The notes beneath the pieces are model-generated. The model saw only the letters and a list, made by a program, of their open reading frames with translations. It did no database searches and was not told the origin of the DNA. A stretch of DNA of 29,122 bases. Origin: an uncultured Woeseia sp. Lineage in GTDB: Bacteria > Pseudomonadota > Gammaproteobacteria > Steroidobacterales > Woeseiaceae. Made by a program: the position numbers and the translations under genes. The DNA lies in the NCBI GenBank assembly GCA_937925605.1, contig CALALV010000163.1, positions 1 to 29,122 on the forward strand. The letters are read 5' to 3'. Of the stretch, positions 1-6,938 are shown piece after piece (the first letter of the stretch is position 1; each line of letters begins with the position of its first letter).

Positions 1-25
1 AATGGGTGGCCGGCTTGCCGTGGAA

Positions 26-973
26 TCACCGGCCGGAATGGCGTGGAATACGCACCTCGCCTTCCTCGAATAAGATCGGCGTACCAACCTGTTGTAATGC
101 GATAAGACAAACCCACTCCAGAAAATGTGCATCAACACGATACGTAACCGGCAAACTTGGATCCCAGTTTTTCGGACGGCGACCAGACTGATGATGCAGA
201 AATCCGCGAACACCAATTACATGTGATGCAGCTTCTTCCGCAGACTGAGAATAATGGCGCATAAAGTACTGACGCTCTGACTCGCTGAGGTTCTTGAAGA
301 TACGTCGATCGCTACGAAAATGCCGCTTTGCCTCATCGATCGCTTGCATTAGTTCAGCTGAATCATGAAATGATTGCTCCATGGATTTCTTCTTGTACTG
401 CCCATCCGCGAACAAGAACTCGACACAGAAGAAGAAATCGTAGAAAGCCTCAATATATTGGCGCTTCAAAACATCTTGTCGCCCTCGCCGATAGAACTCG
501 AACGGTATGGCCAACGCGATGAATCGATCACTAGATACGATAGTCCGAATGATTAGGTCTAGCGGGCTTTCTATCGGCTCCTGCTCGTGCGGCGGCACGA
601 TCCCCGGCTCGAAACCAAAGACGGCCATTTGTTCTCGCTCCGCGTCTGTTTCAGGTACAAACTTACTCTTTGGCATTTCCGTGTCTATTTCGAACACGCC
701 CCACATCGCAAGCGCACCGCGAAACGCATGAATTTGCGCTTTTATTTCCTCTAGTGCAGGAGCGTTGACCTTCAGATGAGGCGTCGCATCTGAATCGTCT
801 GGCATATCAATAGAACCTGCGTCACTAGCGGATAGGCCGCTAACCTCAACGGCCAGTTCTGCCAATCTGCCGTTCTCCCGCACCAGTTCAAAATGCCGGT
901 CACCAATCTGGAAGATCAACGTGTGATCTAGTTTTACGTTTGATTGGAGGCTAAAGGTGTATCGACATAGCAT
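26..973 (-). CDS. Unrecognised protein with HEPN-like C-terminal half
   Basis: I do not recognise this 315-residue protein by family. No signal peptide or membrane segment is visible. The N-terminal part looks like a small beta-rich domain, followed by an acidic linker. The C-terminal half is helical and includes a phenylalanine-rich helix (EAFYDFFFCVEFLF, around residues 175-188). It ends with the sequence RGFLHHQSGR, which fits the R-x4-6-H spacing of HEPN ribonuclease domains; that link is inference. The ATG at 971-973 is preceded by GGAGGG (982-987) at 8 nt, a good ribosome binding site. The TGA stop at 26-28 means the gene is complete. It lies in AT-richer DNA, divergent from the RloA/RloB pair 200 bp away. 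That places it in the same accessory island, and a defence role is plausible but unproven. Confidence 0.6.
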   Translation of the reverse strand: MLCRYTFSLQSNVKLDHTLIFQIGDRHFELVRENGRLAELAVEVSGLSASDAGSIDMPDDSDATPHLKVNAPALEEIKAQIHAFRGALAMWGVFEIDTEMPKSKFVPETDAEREQMAVFGFEPGIVPPHEQEPIESPLDLIIRTIVSSDRFIALAIPFEFYRRGRQDVLKRQYIEAFYDFFFCVEFLFADGQYKKKSMEQSFHDSAELMQAIDEAKRHFRSDRRIFKNLSESERQYFMRHYSQSAEEAASHVIGVRGFLHHQSGRRPKNWDPSLPVTYRVDAHFLEWVCLIALQQVGTPILFEEGEVRIPRHSGR

Positions 974-1125
974 GCTGACTGCCCTCCAAGGCTCTCCGAA
1001 TACTCGGGATGCGGCTTACCAAAGACGCAGCACGGGCCGGCTGACCGTCTAAGTCATTGATTTATTGAGAGATGGCCAAGTCTATGTTCCTCAAAAATAG
1101 ATGTTTATCACAAAAATAACTATAC

Positions 1126-1148
1126 TTTTCGTAAATAATTTACGAAAA
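1126..1148. promoter_or_regulatory. Perfect 23-bp palindrome, candidate operator for rloAB
   Basis: An 11-bp arm TTTTCGTAAAT is followed by one A and the exact reverse complement of the arm. It sits 28 bp upstream of the RloA start codon in a strongly AT-rich stretch (about 1080-1160). Perfect, odd-length dyads in this position are typical of dimeric repressor sites. No regulator gene is visible in the window, so the binding protein is unknown. A TATACT at 1121-1126 next to the palindrome could be a -10 box, but no convincing -35 accompanies it. Confidence 0.55.
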
Positions 1149-1176
1149 ATAGCAATTATTTAGGTTGGAACGAAAA

Positions 1177-2442
1177 ATGCTTGTCGAATTTAGGGTCAAG
1201 AACTTTCGCTCGCTGAAGGACGAACAGGTACTGAGCTTTGTGTCCAGCAAAGCTGACAAGACGTTCGCTTCAACACACTGCATGGACACCGAGCACAAGC
1301 CGGTACCGTCTCTCATCCGATCAGCGTTGATCTATGGCGCAAACGCCGCTGGCAAAAGCAACCTGATGTTCGCACTTGCGACGATGCGCAACATCGTTCT
1401 AGGCGCAAGTGTCTCCGGTACTCGATTGTCAGACCACTACACGCCGTTCCTGCTCAGCAGTGATTCCGCGACCGACCCAACTGAGTTCGAAGTCAGCGTA
1501 ATCATTGATGGCAAGCGGTACCAGTATGGGTTTGCATACGATGGTGTAAGGATCCGTAAAGAGTGGCTGCTCGTTTATGAGCATGCCAGGGCGCAGCGCT
1601 GGTTTGAGCGATCCGCTGACTATTCTGACAAAGTGGATCAGTGGGAAGCGTTCTCAGCATACTTTTCTGGGCCAAAAGAGACTTGGAAAAAAGCCACTCG
1701 CCGAAATGCATTGTTTCTCACAACAGCTGTTCAGCTCAATAGCGAACAGCTCGCGCCGTTGTTCAACTGGTTTGAGAACGGAATTATTCTACTTACTGGT
1801 GGTATTAACTTGCTGCCGACACTGCAGCGTCTTGAGAGTCAGTCATACAAGTCGAGAATTCTCAGCCTTCTGCAGGCTGCGGATATTCACGTCTCGGATA
1901 TTCGAGTAGAAAAGAAGCAGGGACAGCAAGTTGAATTGAAGCTTGAATCTGAGAAGCCCTCGGAGTTTAGGACATCTGAGGTAGAAATTCCGGAGATCGA
2001 GTTCTGTCATCAGATTGAGGGAGAGGATCCTGTCTGGTTCGACCGTCGATTTGAATCCGCAGGTACTCAGCGTGCGTTAGCTTACGCCGGCCCGTTGCTT
2101 GACGCACTAGAGAACCGGAAGCTTTTGGTAATTGACGAGCTCGACGGCAGCCTTCATCCATTGTTGGCGCGATTCTTGGTTAGGCTCGTTCACACTCCTG
2201 ATATTGCGGGTACCGGGGCACAGCTGTGGGCCACAACTCATGACACGTCTCTCCTAGACACGAAACTGCTGCGGCGGGATCAGATCTGGTTTGTCGAAAA
2301 AAGTGCTGAACAGGCAACAGAGCTATACTCCCTGTCAGACTTCAAGCCTCGCAAGAACGATTTGATAGAACGCGGCTATCTCTTGGGCCGCTATGGCGGA
2401 ATCCCGTTTGTCCGTGACCTGGAACTGGCGAAGTCTTGGTGA
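1177..2442 (+). CDS. rloA: RloA/AbiL-type AAA15 family ATPase (anti-phage defence)
   Basis: This is a 421-residue ABC/SMC-like ATPase of the AAA15 group, the ATPase half of RloA/RloB (AbiLi/AbiLii-like) abortive-infection pairs. It is expected to sense phage attack and control its TOPRIM-like partner. It opens with the typical MLVEFRVKNFRSLKDE strand. Walker A is GANAAGKS (residues 54-61), the signature-like loop is ESAGTQRAL (293-301), Walker B is LLVIDELDGSLHP (about 316-328), and the H-loop is TTHD (353-356). The insert between Walker A and the signature is the length usual for this family. An in-frame TTG at 1165 exists, but ATG 1177 matches the family start and is preferred. The stop overlaps the next start by 4 bp, so the pair is translationally coupled. 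Base composition is lower in GC than the bulk of the window, consistent with acquisition by transfer. Confidence 0.85.
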   Translation: MLVEFRVKNFRSLKDEQVLSFVSSKADKTFASTHCMDTEHKPVPSLIRSALIYGANAAGKSNLMFALATMRNIVLGASVSGTRLSDHYTPFLLSSDSATDPTEFEVSVIIDGKRYQYGFAYDGVRIRKEWLLVYEHARAQRWFERSADYSDKVDQWEAFSAYFSGPKETWKKATRRNALFLTTAVQLNSEQLAPLFNWFENGIILLTGGINLLPTLQRLESQSYKSRILSLLQAADIHVSDIRVEKKQGQQVELKLESEKPSEFRTSEVEIPEIEFCHQIEGEDPVWFDRRFESAGTQRALAYAGPLLDALENRKLLVIDELDGSLHPLLARFLVRLVHTPDIAGTGAQLWATTHDTSLLDTKLLRRDQIWFVEKSAEQATELYSLSDFKPRKNDLIERGYLLGRYGGIPFVRDLELAKSW

Positions 2443-3086
2443 AAGACAATCAGCCAAAACATCGACAAAGAGCAAAAGAACGGCGCAAACTTGAGCGTCA
2501 AAAGGCTCGGCGGGCCGAGCTACCAACTGCTCTCGTAGTGTGCGAGGGCTCTTGTACCGAGGCCTACTACTTGCGGGGGCTCGCGGACCATTTACGAGTC
2601 AACCGAGCTAACGTGGTCATCGAGATAGCCGGCACCAAGACGGACCCTCGCCAGATGGTTCGGCAAGCTCGAAATTCTTTTAAAGTCTCGCCTGATTTCG
2701 ACTACGTATTTGTCGTATGCGATGGAGACAGCCCTAATTTCGCCAGAGCGGTCGAAGAGAGCAAACCCAGGCTCCGTAAGGCGGATGGAAATCAAGTGTC
2801 AATCGAAGTGATCGCCACACTACCGTCGTTTGAATTCTGGCTCCTCTTACACTTCGAGTTCACGACAGCAACGATGGACGCTGGGGGCGCAATTACGAAT
2901 CTGAAGGCCTATCTACCAGACTATCAGAAGAACGATCGAAACATTTTCGACAAAGTATCGGCCGGACTCGATCAAGCATGCCAGAACGGAGTGCGTTGCG
3001 ATGAGGAGCTTGCCAACACCGGAGCTCAGTCACCGAAGTCAGATATGCCACGGGTCGTCGAGACGCTTAAGAAACTAGGCCGCTGA
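2439..3086 (+). CDS. rloB: RloB-family TOPRIM-like effector (anti-phage defence)
   Basis: This 215-residue protein is the partner of the upstream ATPase and belongs to the RloB family. It has a basic N-terminus (residues 8-26), then the family motif VVCEGSCTEAYY with the acidic residue Glu36. An acidic DxD follows in FVVCDGDSPNF (Asp95, Asp97), and then the diagnostic PSFEFWLLLHFE (129-140). The Glu and DxD arrangement matches the TOPRIM-like metal site proposed for such effectors, so nuclease activity is likely but inferred. The start chosen is GTG 2439, which forms a GTGA overlap with the rloA stop; a TTG one codon upstream is the only alternative. The protein is full length. The gene ends about 80 bp from the tRNA-Arg, so the module occupies the tRNA-proximal end of the island. 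Confidence 0.83.
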   Translation: MKDNQPKHRQRAKERRKLERQKARRAELPTALVVCEGSCTEAYYLRGLADHLRVNRANVVIEIAGTKTDPRQMVRQARNSFKVSPDFDYVFVVCDGDSPNFARAVEESKPRLRKADGNQVSIEVIATLPSFEFWLLLHFEFTTATMDAGGAITNLKAYLPDYQKNDRNIFDKVSAGLDQACQNGVRCDEELANTGAQSPKSDMPRVVETLKKLGR

Positions 3087-3091
3087 ACAAA

Positions 3092-3159
3092 GTGGTCACA
3101 ACATGGTCACGTGGTGGTCACAACGCGCGTCTGCGATTGCTCCGATACCACGTAACCAT
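3092..3159. repeat. Three TGGTCAC direct repeats and an inverted repeat at the island edge
   Basis: TGGTCAC occurs at 3093-3099, 3104-3110 and 3115-3121, an exact 11-bp period, about one helical turn. The outer two copies share the longer GTGGTCACAA. In addition, ATGGTCACGTGGT (3103-3115) is matched in inverted orientation by 3147-3159 at 12 of 13 positions. The cluster lies between the rloB stop and the 3' end of tRNA-Arg, where base composition changes. This is the layout expected of integrase arm-type or excisionase sites beside a tRNA attachment site. That role is inferred: no integrase gene or second attachment copy is in the window. Confidence 0.55.
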
Positions 3160-3169
3160 TTGAAAAGAT

Positions 3170-3246
3170 TGGCGCGCCCGACAGGATTCGAACCTGTGAC
3201 CCCTGCCTTCGGAGGGCAGTACTCTATCCAGCTGAGCTACGGGCGC
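3170..3246 (-). tRNA. tRNA-Arg(CCG)
   Basis: This is a complete 77-nt cloverleaf on the minus strand. The acceptor stem GCGCCCG pairs with CGGGCGC, followed by discriminator G and an encoded CCA. The D arm contains TAGCTCAGCTGGATAGAG. The anticodon stem CTGCC/GGCAG encloses CTCCGAA, giving anticodon CCG, which reads the arginine codon CGG. The T arm carries the invariant GGTTCGAATCC. The 3' end points toward the accessory island at lower coordinates, the usual orientation for a tRNA used as an integration site. No duplicate of the tRNA 3' end occurs elsewhere in the window. Confidence 0.97.
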
Positions 3247-3386
3247 GGTGCCTGGTGGACGGGGGAGTGTAGCGAATCCGGTGGCGGTTACGCCATGCCT
3301 GAATGCGCTGTCGAGACGTTTGAACCGCCAGCATGCGAAGCCCGGTTCCGCCCCGCCCGGATCCTGCCGCCCCGTACGCCCGGGTC

Positions 3387-4298
3387 TCAGCGCGCCACCA
3401 GCACCACCCGGCGGTTCTTCGCCCGTCCGGCCTCCCCTGCGTTCGAGGCCTGCGGCGCGAGCGGCCCGACGCCGTGCCCGGCCATCCTGGCCCGGTCGAT
3501 TCCATGGGCAGTGGCCAGTTCCTCGACGACCGCGCGGGCGCGGCGCTCGGACAGGGCCAGGTTGTAGCCGAGGTCGCCCTGCATGTCCGTGTGGCCGACG
3601 ACATAGACTGCGAGTGCCGGTCGTTCCTCGAGCAGCAGCGCGAGCTGTTCGAGCGCCGCGGCCGATTCCGGCTTGACGTCCGCCTTGTCCGTGTCGAAAT
3701 AGATTCCCTCGACGATCACGTAGCCGCGGGCGTCGAGACCCTGCCCCAGCGCCGCCGCGTCCAGCGCGACCTTGTCCGTTTCCATGGCGCGGACTTCGAC
3801 GACGTGGACGTCCGTGAAGGTCTGGCCGACGGCAATCGCCACGAAGGCCGTGTTCTCGGCCTGCTCGATCTTCGCCAGCAGGTAGCGGCCCTTCAGGTTC
3901 GAAATCGCGTGGATGTCCGAGGCCTTCTGCATCGTCGGCCCCGCGTAACGCTCGACGCATTCCTTCTTTTCCTGGTCGCAGGTGTAGAGGATCTCGGCGC
4001 CGGCCCGGGTCACGGCCTGCTCGTAGTTGCGAAACACCTCGAGGATCGAACGGTCTTTCGGCTTCGTGTAGAAGATCTTCGTGACCCGGCCCTCGAGTTC
4101 GAGGCCCGTGGGTTCGCTCTGGTCCTCGTTCATGCCCGTGAACGCGAGGTACTCGTCGAACTCCTGGACCGACTTGCGACGGATTTCGGACCCTTCGTAG
4201 GGCGAGACCAGGGGATGGTCGGTCAGCGCTGCGCGGCCCTGCGCGAATCCCGCCTGGCCGAGGCCGACCAGTATGACAATGGCGACTGCTCGAATCAT
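3387..4298 (-). CDS. DUF4892-type/OmpA-domain envelope protein
   Basis: This 303-residue periplasmic or outer-membrane-associated protein begins with a signal peptide (residues 1-20, cleavage near GFAQ). The middle region (about 35-190) resembles DUF4892, with YEGSEIRRKSVQEFDEYL, LEGRVTKIFY and LEVFRNYE, and a cysteine pair at 107 and 114. The C-terminus (about 196-302) is an OmpA-type peptidoglycan-binding domain, with IYFDTDKADVKPES, VVGHTD (233-238), NLALSERRA and the terminal NRRVVL. The protein probably ties an envelope component to the cell wall; its exact partner is unknown. ATG 4298 is preceded by AAAAGGAGACACC, a strong ribosome binding site. It is transcribed toward the tRNA-Arg. 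The gene is on the GC-rich, core-like side of the island boundary. Confidence 0.82.
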   Translation of the reverse strand: MIRAVAIVILVGLGQAGFAQGRAALTDHPLVSPYEGSEIRRKSVQEFDEYLAFTGMNEDQSEPTGLELEGRVTKIFYTKPKDRSILEVFRNYEQAVTRAGAEILYTCDQEKKECVERYAGPTMQKASDIHAISNLKGRYLLAKIEQAENTAFVAIAVGQTFTDVHVVEVRAMETDKVALDAAALGQGLDARGYVIVEGIYFDTDKADVKPESAAALEQLALLLEERPALAVYVVGHTDMQGDLGYNLALSERRARAVVEELATAHGIDRARMAGHGVGPLAPQASNAGEAGRAKNRRVVLVAR

Positions 4299-4437
4299 GG
4301 TGTCTCCTTTTTATTGTCCTTGTCGGTCGAGTTTAGCTGTTGCGGCGGCGCTTCACTCGCACCTGTGCAGTAACGGTCCGGCGCTCGACTCATGCCCGCG
4401 TCGACGTGAGCGCACCGCCGGCCGGGCGCAAGCGCGG

Positions 4438-4456
4438 GGCGAGCGCTGCGCTCGCC
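4438..4456. terminator. GC-rich perfect inverted repeat downstream of the APH/kinase gene
   Basis: GGCGAGCGC and its exact complement are separated by a single T. The repeat lies 75-93 nt past the stop of the minus-strand APH/kinase gene and 140 bp upstream of the OmpA-protein start. No T-tract follows on either strand, so intrinsic termination is only a possibility. The rest of the 4299-4530 spacer shows nothing gene-like. Confidence 0.25.
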
Positions 4457-4530
4457 GCCCGGGGGCCACGCGGTCGCCGTCGAACCAGCTGGGCCGCCCG
4501 GCCAGCCCCAGGTCGCTGCGCCGGCAGGCG

Positions 4531-6078
4531 TCAGGCAGAGCTCCGGCCGGTGCGACGCCCCGCCCAGGCAACCTCGCCCGGATCGCCCTGTCCCTCCCTG
4601 TCGGCGTCGATCTTCGCGGCCCTGTCCTCGGTGCCGGGCGCGTCTGCCGTCTCGAGCTGGTAGTTCAGCACCGCCGTGTCTGCTTCCGAGACGTCGGCTC
4701 CGCCTGCGCCGCGTTGCCGCAGGCGGCGACGCAGCACCGCTTCGTCCGCAGTCGCGCGCACCAGCACCAACGCGGCGCCGGCGTCGGCGGCCGCCTGCCG
4801 CGCCCTGGCCCGCTGGCCTGCTCGCAGGAACGCGGCGTCGACGATGACGTCGAGTCCTGCGCACAGCAGGCGGCGAGCGGCCTCGAGCAGGTCGTCGTAG
4901 AGGGCGTCCGTCGTCGCCGCGTCGTAGAGCCCGATGCCGACGCCGGAATGGCTGTCTTCCGTGGGCCCCAGCCCGGCGCGGCGCTTGCGCTCGAGGTCCG
5001 AACGCATCCGGATCGCGCCGAGTTCAGGGATCAGCCGGCTCGACAGCCAGGTCTTGCCCGAGCCGGAATAACCGGACATCGCGACCAGCAGCGGCTGCCG
5101 GCGCCGCGCGACCAGCCGCGCGAGCGCGCAGTAGTGACGGATCTCGCGCTGATCGGAGTCCTTCGCGGACACGCGTCGCTCGCGCTGGCGGATCGCGTGG
5201 ATCTTCGCGCGCACGAGGCTGCGGTACACCTCGTAGAGCGGCAGCAGGCAGGCGCCCGCGTAGTCGCCGGTCACTTCGAGGTAGCGGTTGACGAACACGG
5301 CGCCGAGCCGGGCCGCGCCGCGTGCCCGCAGGTCCATCGCCAGGAACGCGTAGTCGGCGACGACGTCGATCTCGCGCAGCTTGCGGTTGAACGCGATGCA
5401 GTCGTAGGCGCGGATGCCGTCGGCGAGCCGCACGATGTTGCCGAGGTGCAGGTCGCCGTGGCAGTCGCGGACGTAGCCGTCCGCGCAGCGTTGCCGCATC
5501 AATGGCTCGTGCGCGGCGAGCTTAGCGTCCATCCAGTTGCGCTGCGCGGCGAGGAAAGCCGGCGGCACCGCGCCCTCGAGCGCGTCGTAGTTCTCGATGA
5601 TCAGCTCGCGGGCCTCGCGGTACGCCCGCTCGGCCGGGCCGGCCCGTCGCGCCGCGAGGTGCCGCTCCGCGATATGCGCAGCCAGCTCGAGCATGTCGTC
5701 ATCGCCGAGCGCACCGGTCTCGAACTGGTGGTCGAGACGCATGGCCTGCTCGAACTGCCGCATGCGCAGGGCGTACTCGACCGGCGTGCCGTCGGCCGCG
5801 ACGCGCAGCCGGCCGCCGTCATTCACGACCGGCACGACGTCGACGTACAGTGATGGCGCCCAGTGGCGGTTCAGGCGCAGCTCGTTCTCGCAGACGGCGT
5901 GGCGTTTCTCGAGCGTGCTGAAATCGAGAAAGCCGAGATCGACGGGCTTGTTGATCTTGTAGACCCAGTCGCCGGTCAGGAACACCCAGGAGATGTGGGT
6001 TTCGATCAGCTCGACGTCGCGCACCGCGTGCGGGTACGCGGCGGGATCGGAGAGCCCCGCTAGTAGCTCGGCGGACAT
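4531..6078 (-). CDS. Bifunctional aminoglycoside-phosphotransferase-like/P-loop kinase protein
   Basis: This 515-residue protein is a fusion of two kinase-type domains, the COG2187 and COG0645 pairing. The N-terminal half is APH/choline-kinase-like: ETHISWVFLTGDWVYKI (residues 26-42, nucleotide-binding lysine region) and the catalytic loop CHGDLHLGN (206-214), followed by AYDCIAF and EIDVVADYA. The C-terminal domain has a Walker A, GYSGSGKT (336-343), and a downstream MRSDLERKR (358-366) as in small-molecule or zeta-toxin-like AAA_33 kinases. The substrate is unknown, and drug resistance should not be assumed from the APH fold. The open frame extends 297 nt upstream to 6375, but that stretch is low-complexity (LSPRLSPRLSQHGPQHG), lacks homologous features and would overlap sodC, so ATG 6078 is preferred. 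The ribosome binding site is weak. Confidence 0.8.
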   Translation of the reverse strand: MSAELLAGLSDPAAYPHAVRDVELIETHISWVFLTGDWVYKINKPVDLGFLDFSTLEKRHAVCENELRLNRHWAPSLYVDVVPVVNDGGRLRVAADGTPVEYALRMRQFEQAMRLDHQFETGALGDDDMLELAAHIAERHLAARRAGPAERAYREARELIIENYDALEGAVPPAFLAAQRNWMDAKLAAHEPLMRQRCADGYVRDCHGDLHLGNIVRLADGIRAYDCIAFNRKLREIDVVADYAFLAMDLRARGAARLGAVFVNRYLEVTGDYAGACLLPLYEVYRSLVRAKIHAIRQRERRVSAKDSDQREIRHYCALARLVARRRQPLLVAMSGYSGSGKTWLSSRLIPELGAIRMRSDLERKRRAGLGPTEDSHSGVGIGLYDAATTDALYDDLLEAARRLLCAGLDVIVDAAFLRAGQRARARQAAADAGAALVLVRATADEAVLRRRLRQRGAGGADVSEADTAVLNYQLETADAPGTEDRAAKIDADREGQGDPGEVAWAGRRTGRSSA

Positions 6079-6280
6079 CGACGATTGGTGCTGCGATCCG
6101 TGCTGCGGTCCATGCTGCGACAGGCGCGGCGAAAGTCGCGGCGACGGGCGCGGCACGGCGGCACCCGGGTGGCAATCGCTGTCGGTGGGCGGATCACGGC
6201 CGTCGCCCGCAGTCCTGCGGAGGGGACCGCCCGATGATGAACGATGCCCGCCGGGATCGCGCGCCGGTGCCCGCGGCTGC

Positions 6281-6302
6281 TCCCGGCCGTGCAGGGCCGG
6301 GA
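6281..6302 (-). terminator. Hairpin just past the sodC stop
   Basis: TCCCGGCC and its exact complement form an 8-bp stem around a 6-nt loop, beginning 9 nt after the minus-strand sodC stop. The position suits the end of the choice-of-anchor B/sodC unit. No T-tract follows, so it may be only an RNA-stabilising or rho-assisted structure. The remaining 6079-6280 spacer shows no gene-like signal apart from the low-complexity frame described under the APH/kinase gene. Confidence 0.4.
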
Positions 6303-6310
6303 CCCGGATC

Positions 6311-6928
6311 TCAGCGAATGATTCCGCAGAACATGCGCATGCCGCCCTTGCCGTGCTCGTGTTCGCCGTAGGCATCGTAGCGATCGGCGCCGGCGTGGAT
6401 CATCAGGCTGCGGCCCTTCAGGTCCGCGACCGTAACCCGCGGCGCGACGACCGGCAGCGTCGCCATGCCGTTCGGCTCCACGATCAGGTTCGGCAGGTCG
6501 CCGAGATGGCCTTCGCCGTACGGCCCCGTGTGCGCGCCCGAGCCGTGCGGGTCGTAGTGGCCGCCCGCCGCGCCGGCGGGTACGCCGGCCTCGTCCGGAT
6601 CGCAGCTTGCGTTCTCGTGCACGTGCGCCGCGTGCGGACCCGGCTCCATATCGTGCAGCTTCGGCGTGATGACGAGGCCGTAGGGGCCGTCCTCGAAACT
6701 GACCAGCCCATAGGTGCGCCCGCGCGTCCCGTCCGTGGTCGACTCGCGCAGCAGCACGGCGGCCTCAACGACGGGCCGCATGACGGGCCTGTCGACCTTG
6801 CCGCCACCCAGCGGCTCGCTGCCGGCGCAGCCCTGGATCGCCGCGCCGGCGAGGGCGAGCAGCGTCGCCTGCGCGACCCGCAGCGCCGCCTGCGCAGCGC
6901 GCGGTGAAGCCTGTTGCTGCATCGTCAT
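6311..6928 (-). CDS. sodC: Cu/Zn superoxide dismutase, lipoprotein form
   Basis: This 205-residue periplasmic enzyme converts superoxide to hydrogen peroxide and oxygen. All metal ligands are visible: copper His102 and His104 (HVH), bridging His124 (GGHYDP) and His178 (MIHAG), with zinc His133, His141 and Asp144 (GHLGD). Cys109 and Cys201 can form the conserved disulfide. The N-terminus has a hydrophobic helix ending in AIQGC (Cys34), a plausible lipobox, so the enzyme is probably membrane-anchored. Start ATG 6928 follows GAGGG, which overlaps the stop of the upstream gene. The 10-bp gap indicates one transcript with the choice-of-anchor B gene. Confidence 0.95.
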   Translation of the reverse strand: MTMQQQASPRAAQAALRVAQATLLALAGAAIQGCAGSEPLGGGKVDRPVMRPVVEAAVLLRESTTDGTRGRTYGLVSFEDGPYGLVITPKLHDMEPGPHAAHVHENASCDPDEAGVPAGAAGGHYDPHGSGAHTGPYGEGHLGDLPNLIVEPNGMATLPVVAPRVTVADLKGRSLMIHAGADRYDAYGEHEHGKGGMRMFCGIIR

Positions 6929-6938
6929 CGGCCTGCCC

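Noticed and set aside
1098..1126. Full sigma-70 promoter ending in TATACT before rloA
   Set aside because: No acceptable -35 lies 16-18 bp upstream; only the -10-like hexamer and the palindrome are convincing.
3118..3960. Minus-strand frame covering the tRNA-Arg and the end of the OmpA-type gene
   Set aside because: It reads through a structural tRNA and is out of frame with the OmpA domain.
4273..5853. A 526-codon plus-strand frame opposite the APH/kinase gene
   Set aside because: Low-complexity antisense translation; the minus strand has the HGDLHLGN and GYSGSGKT motifs.
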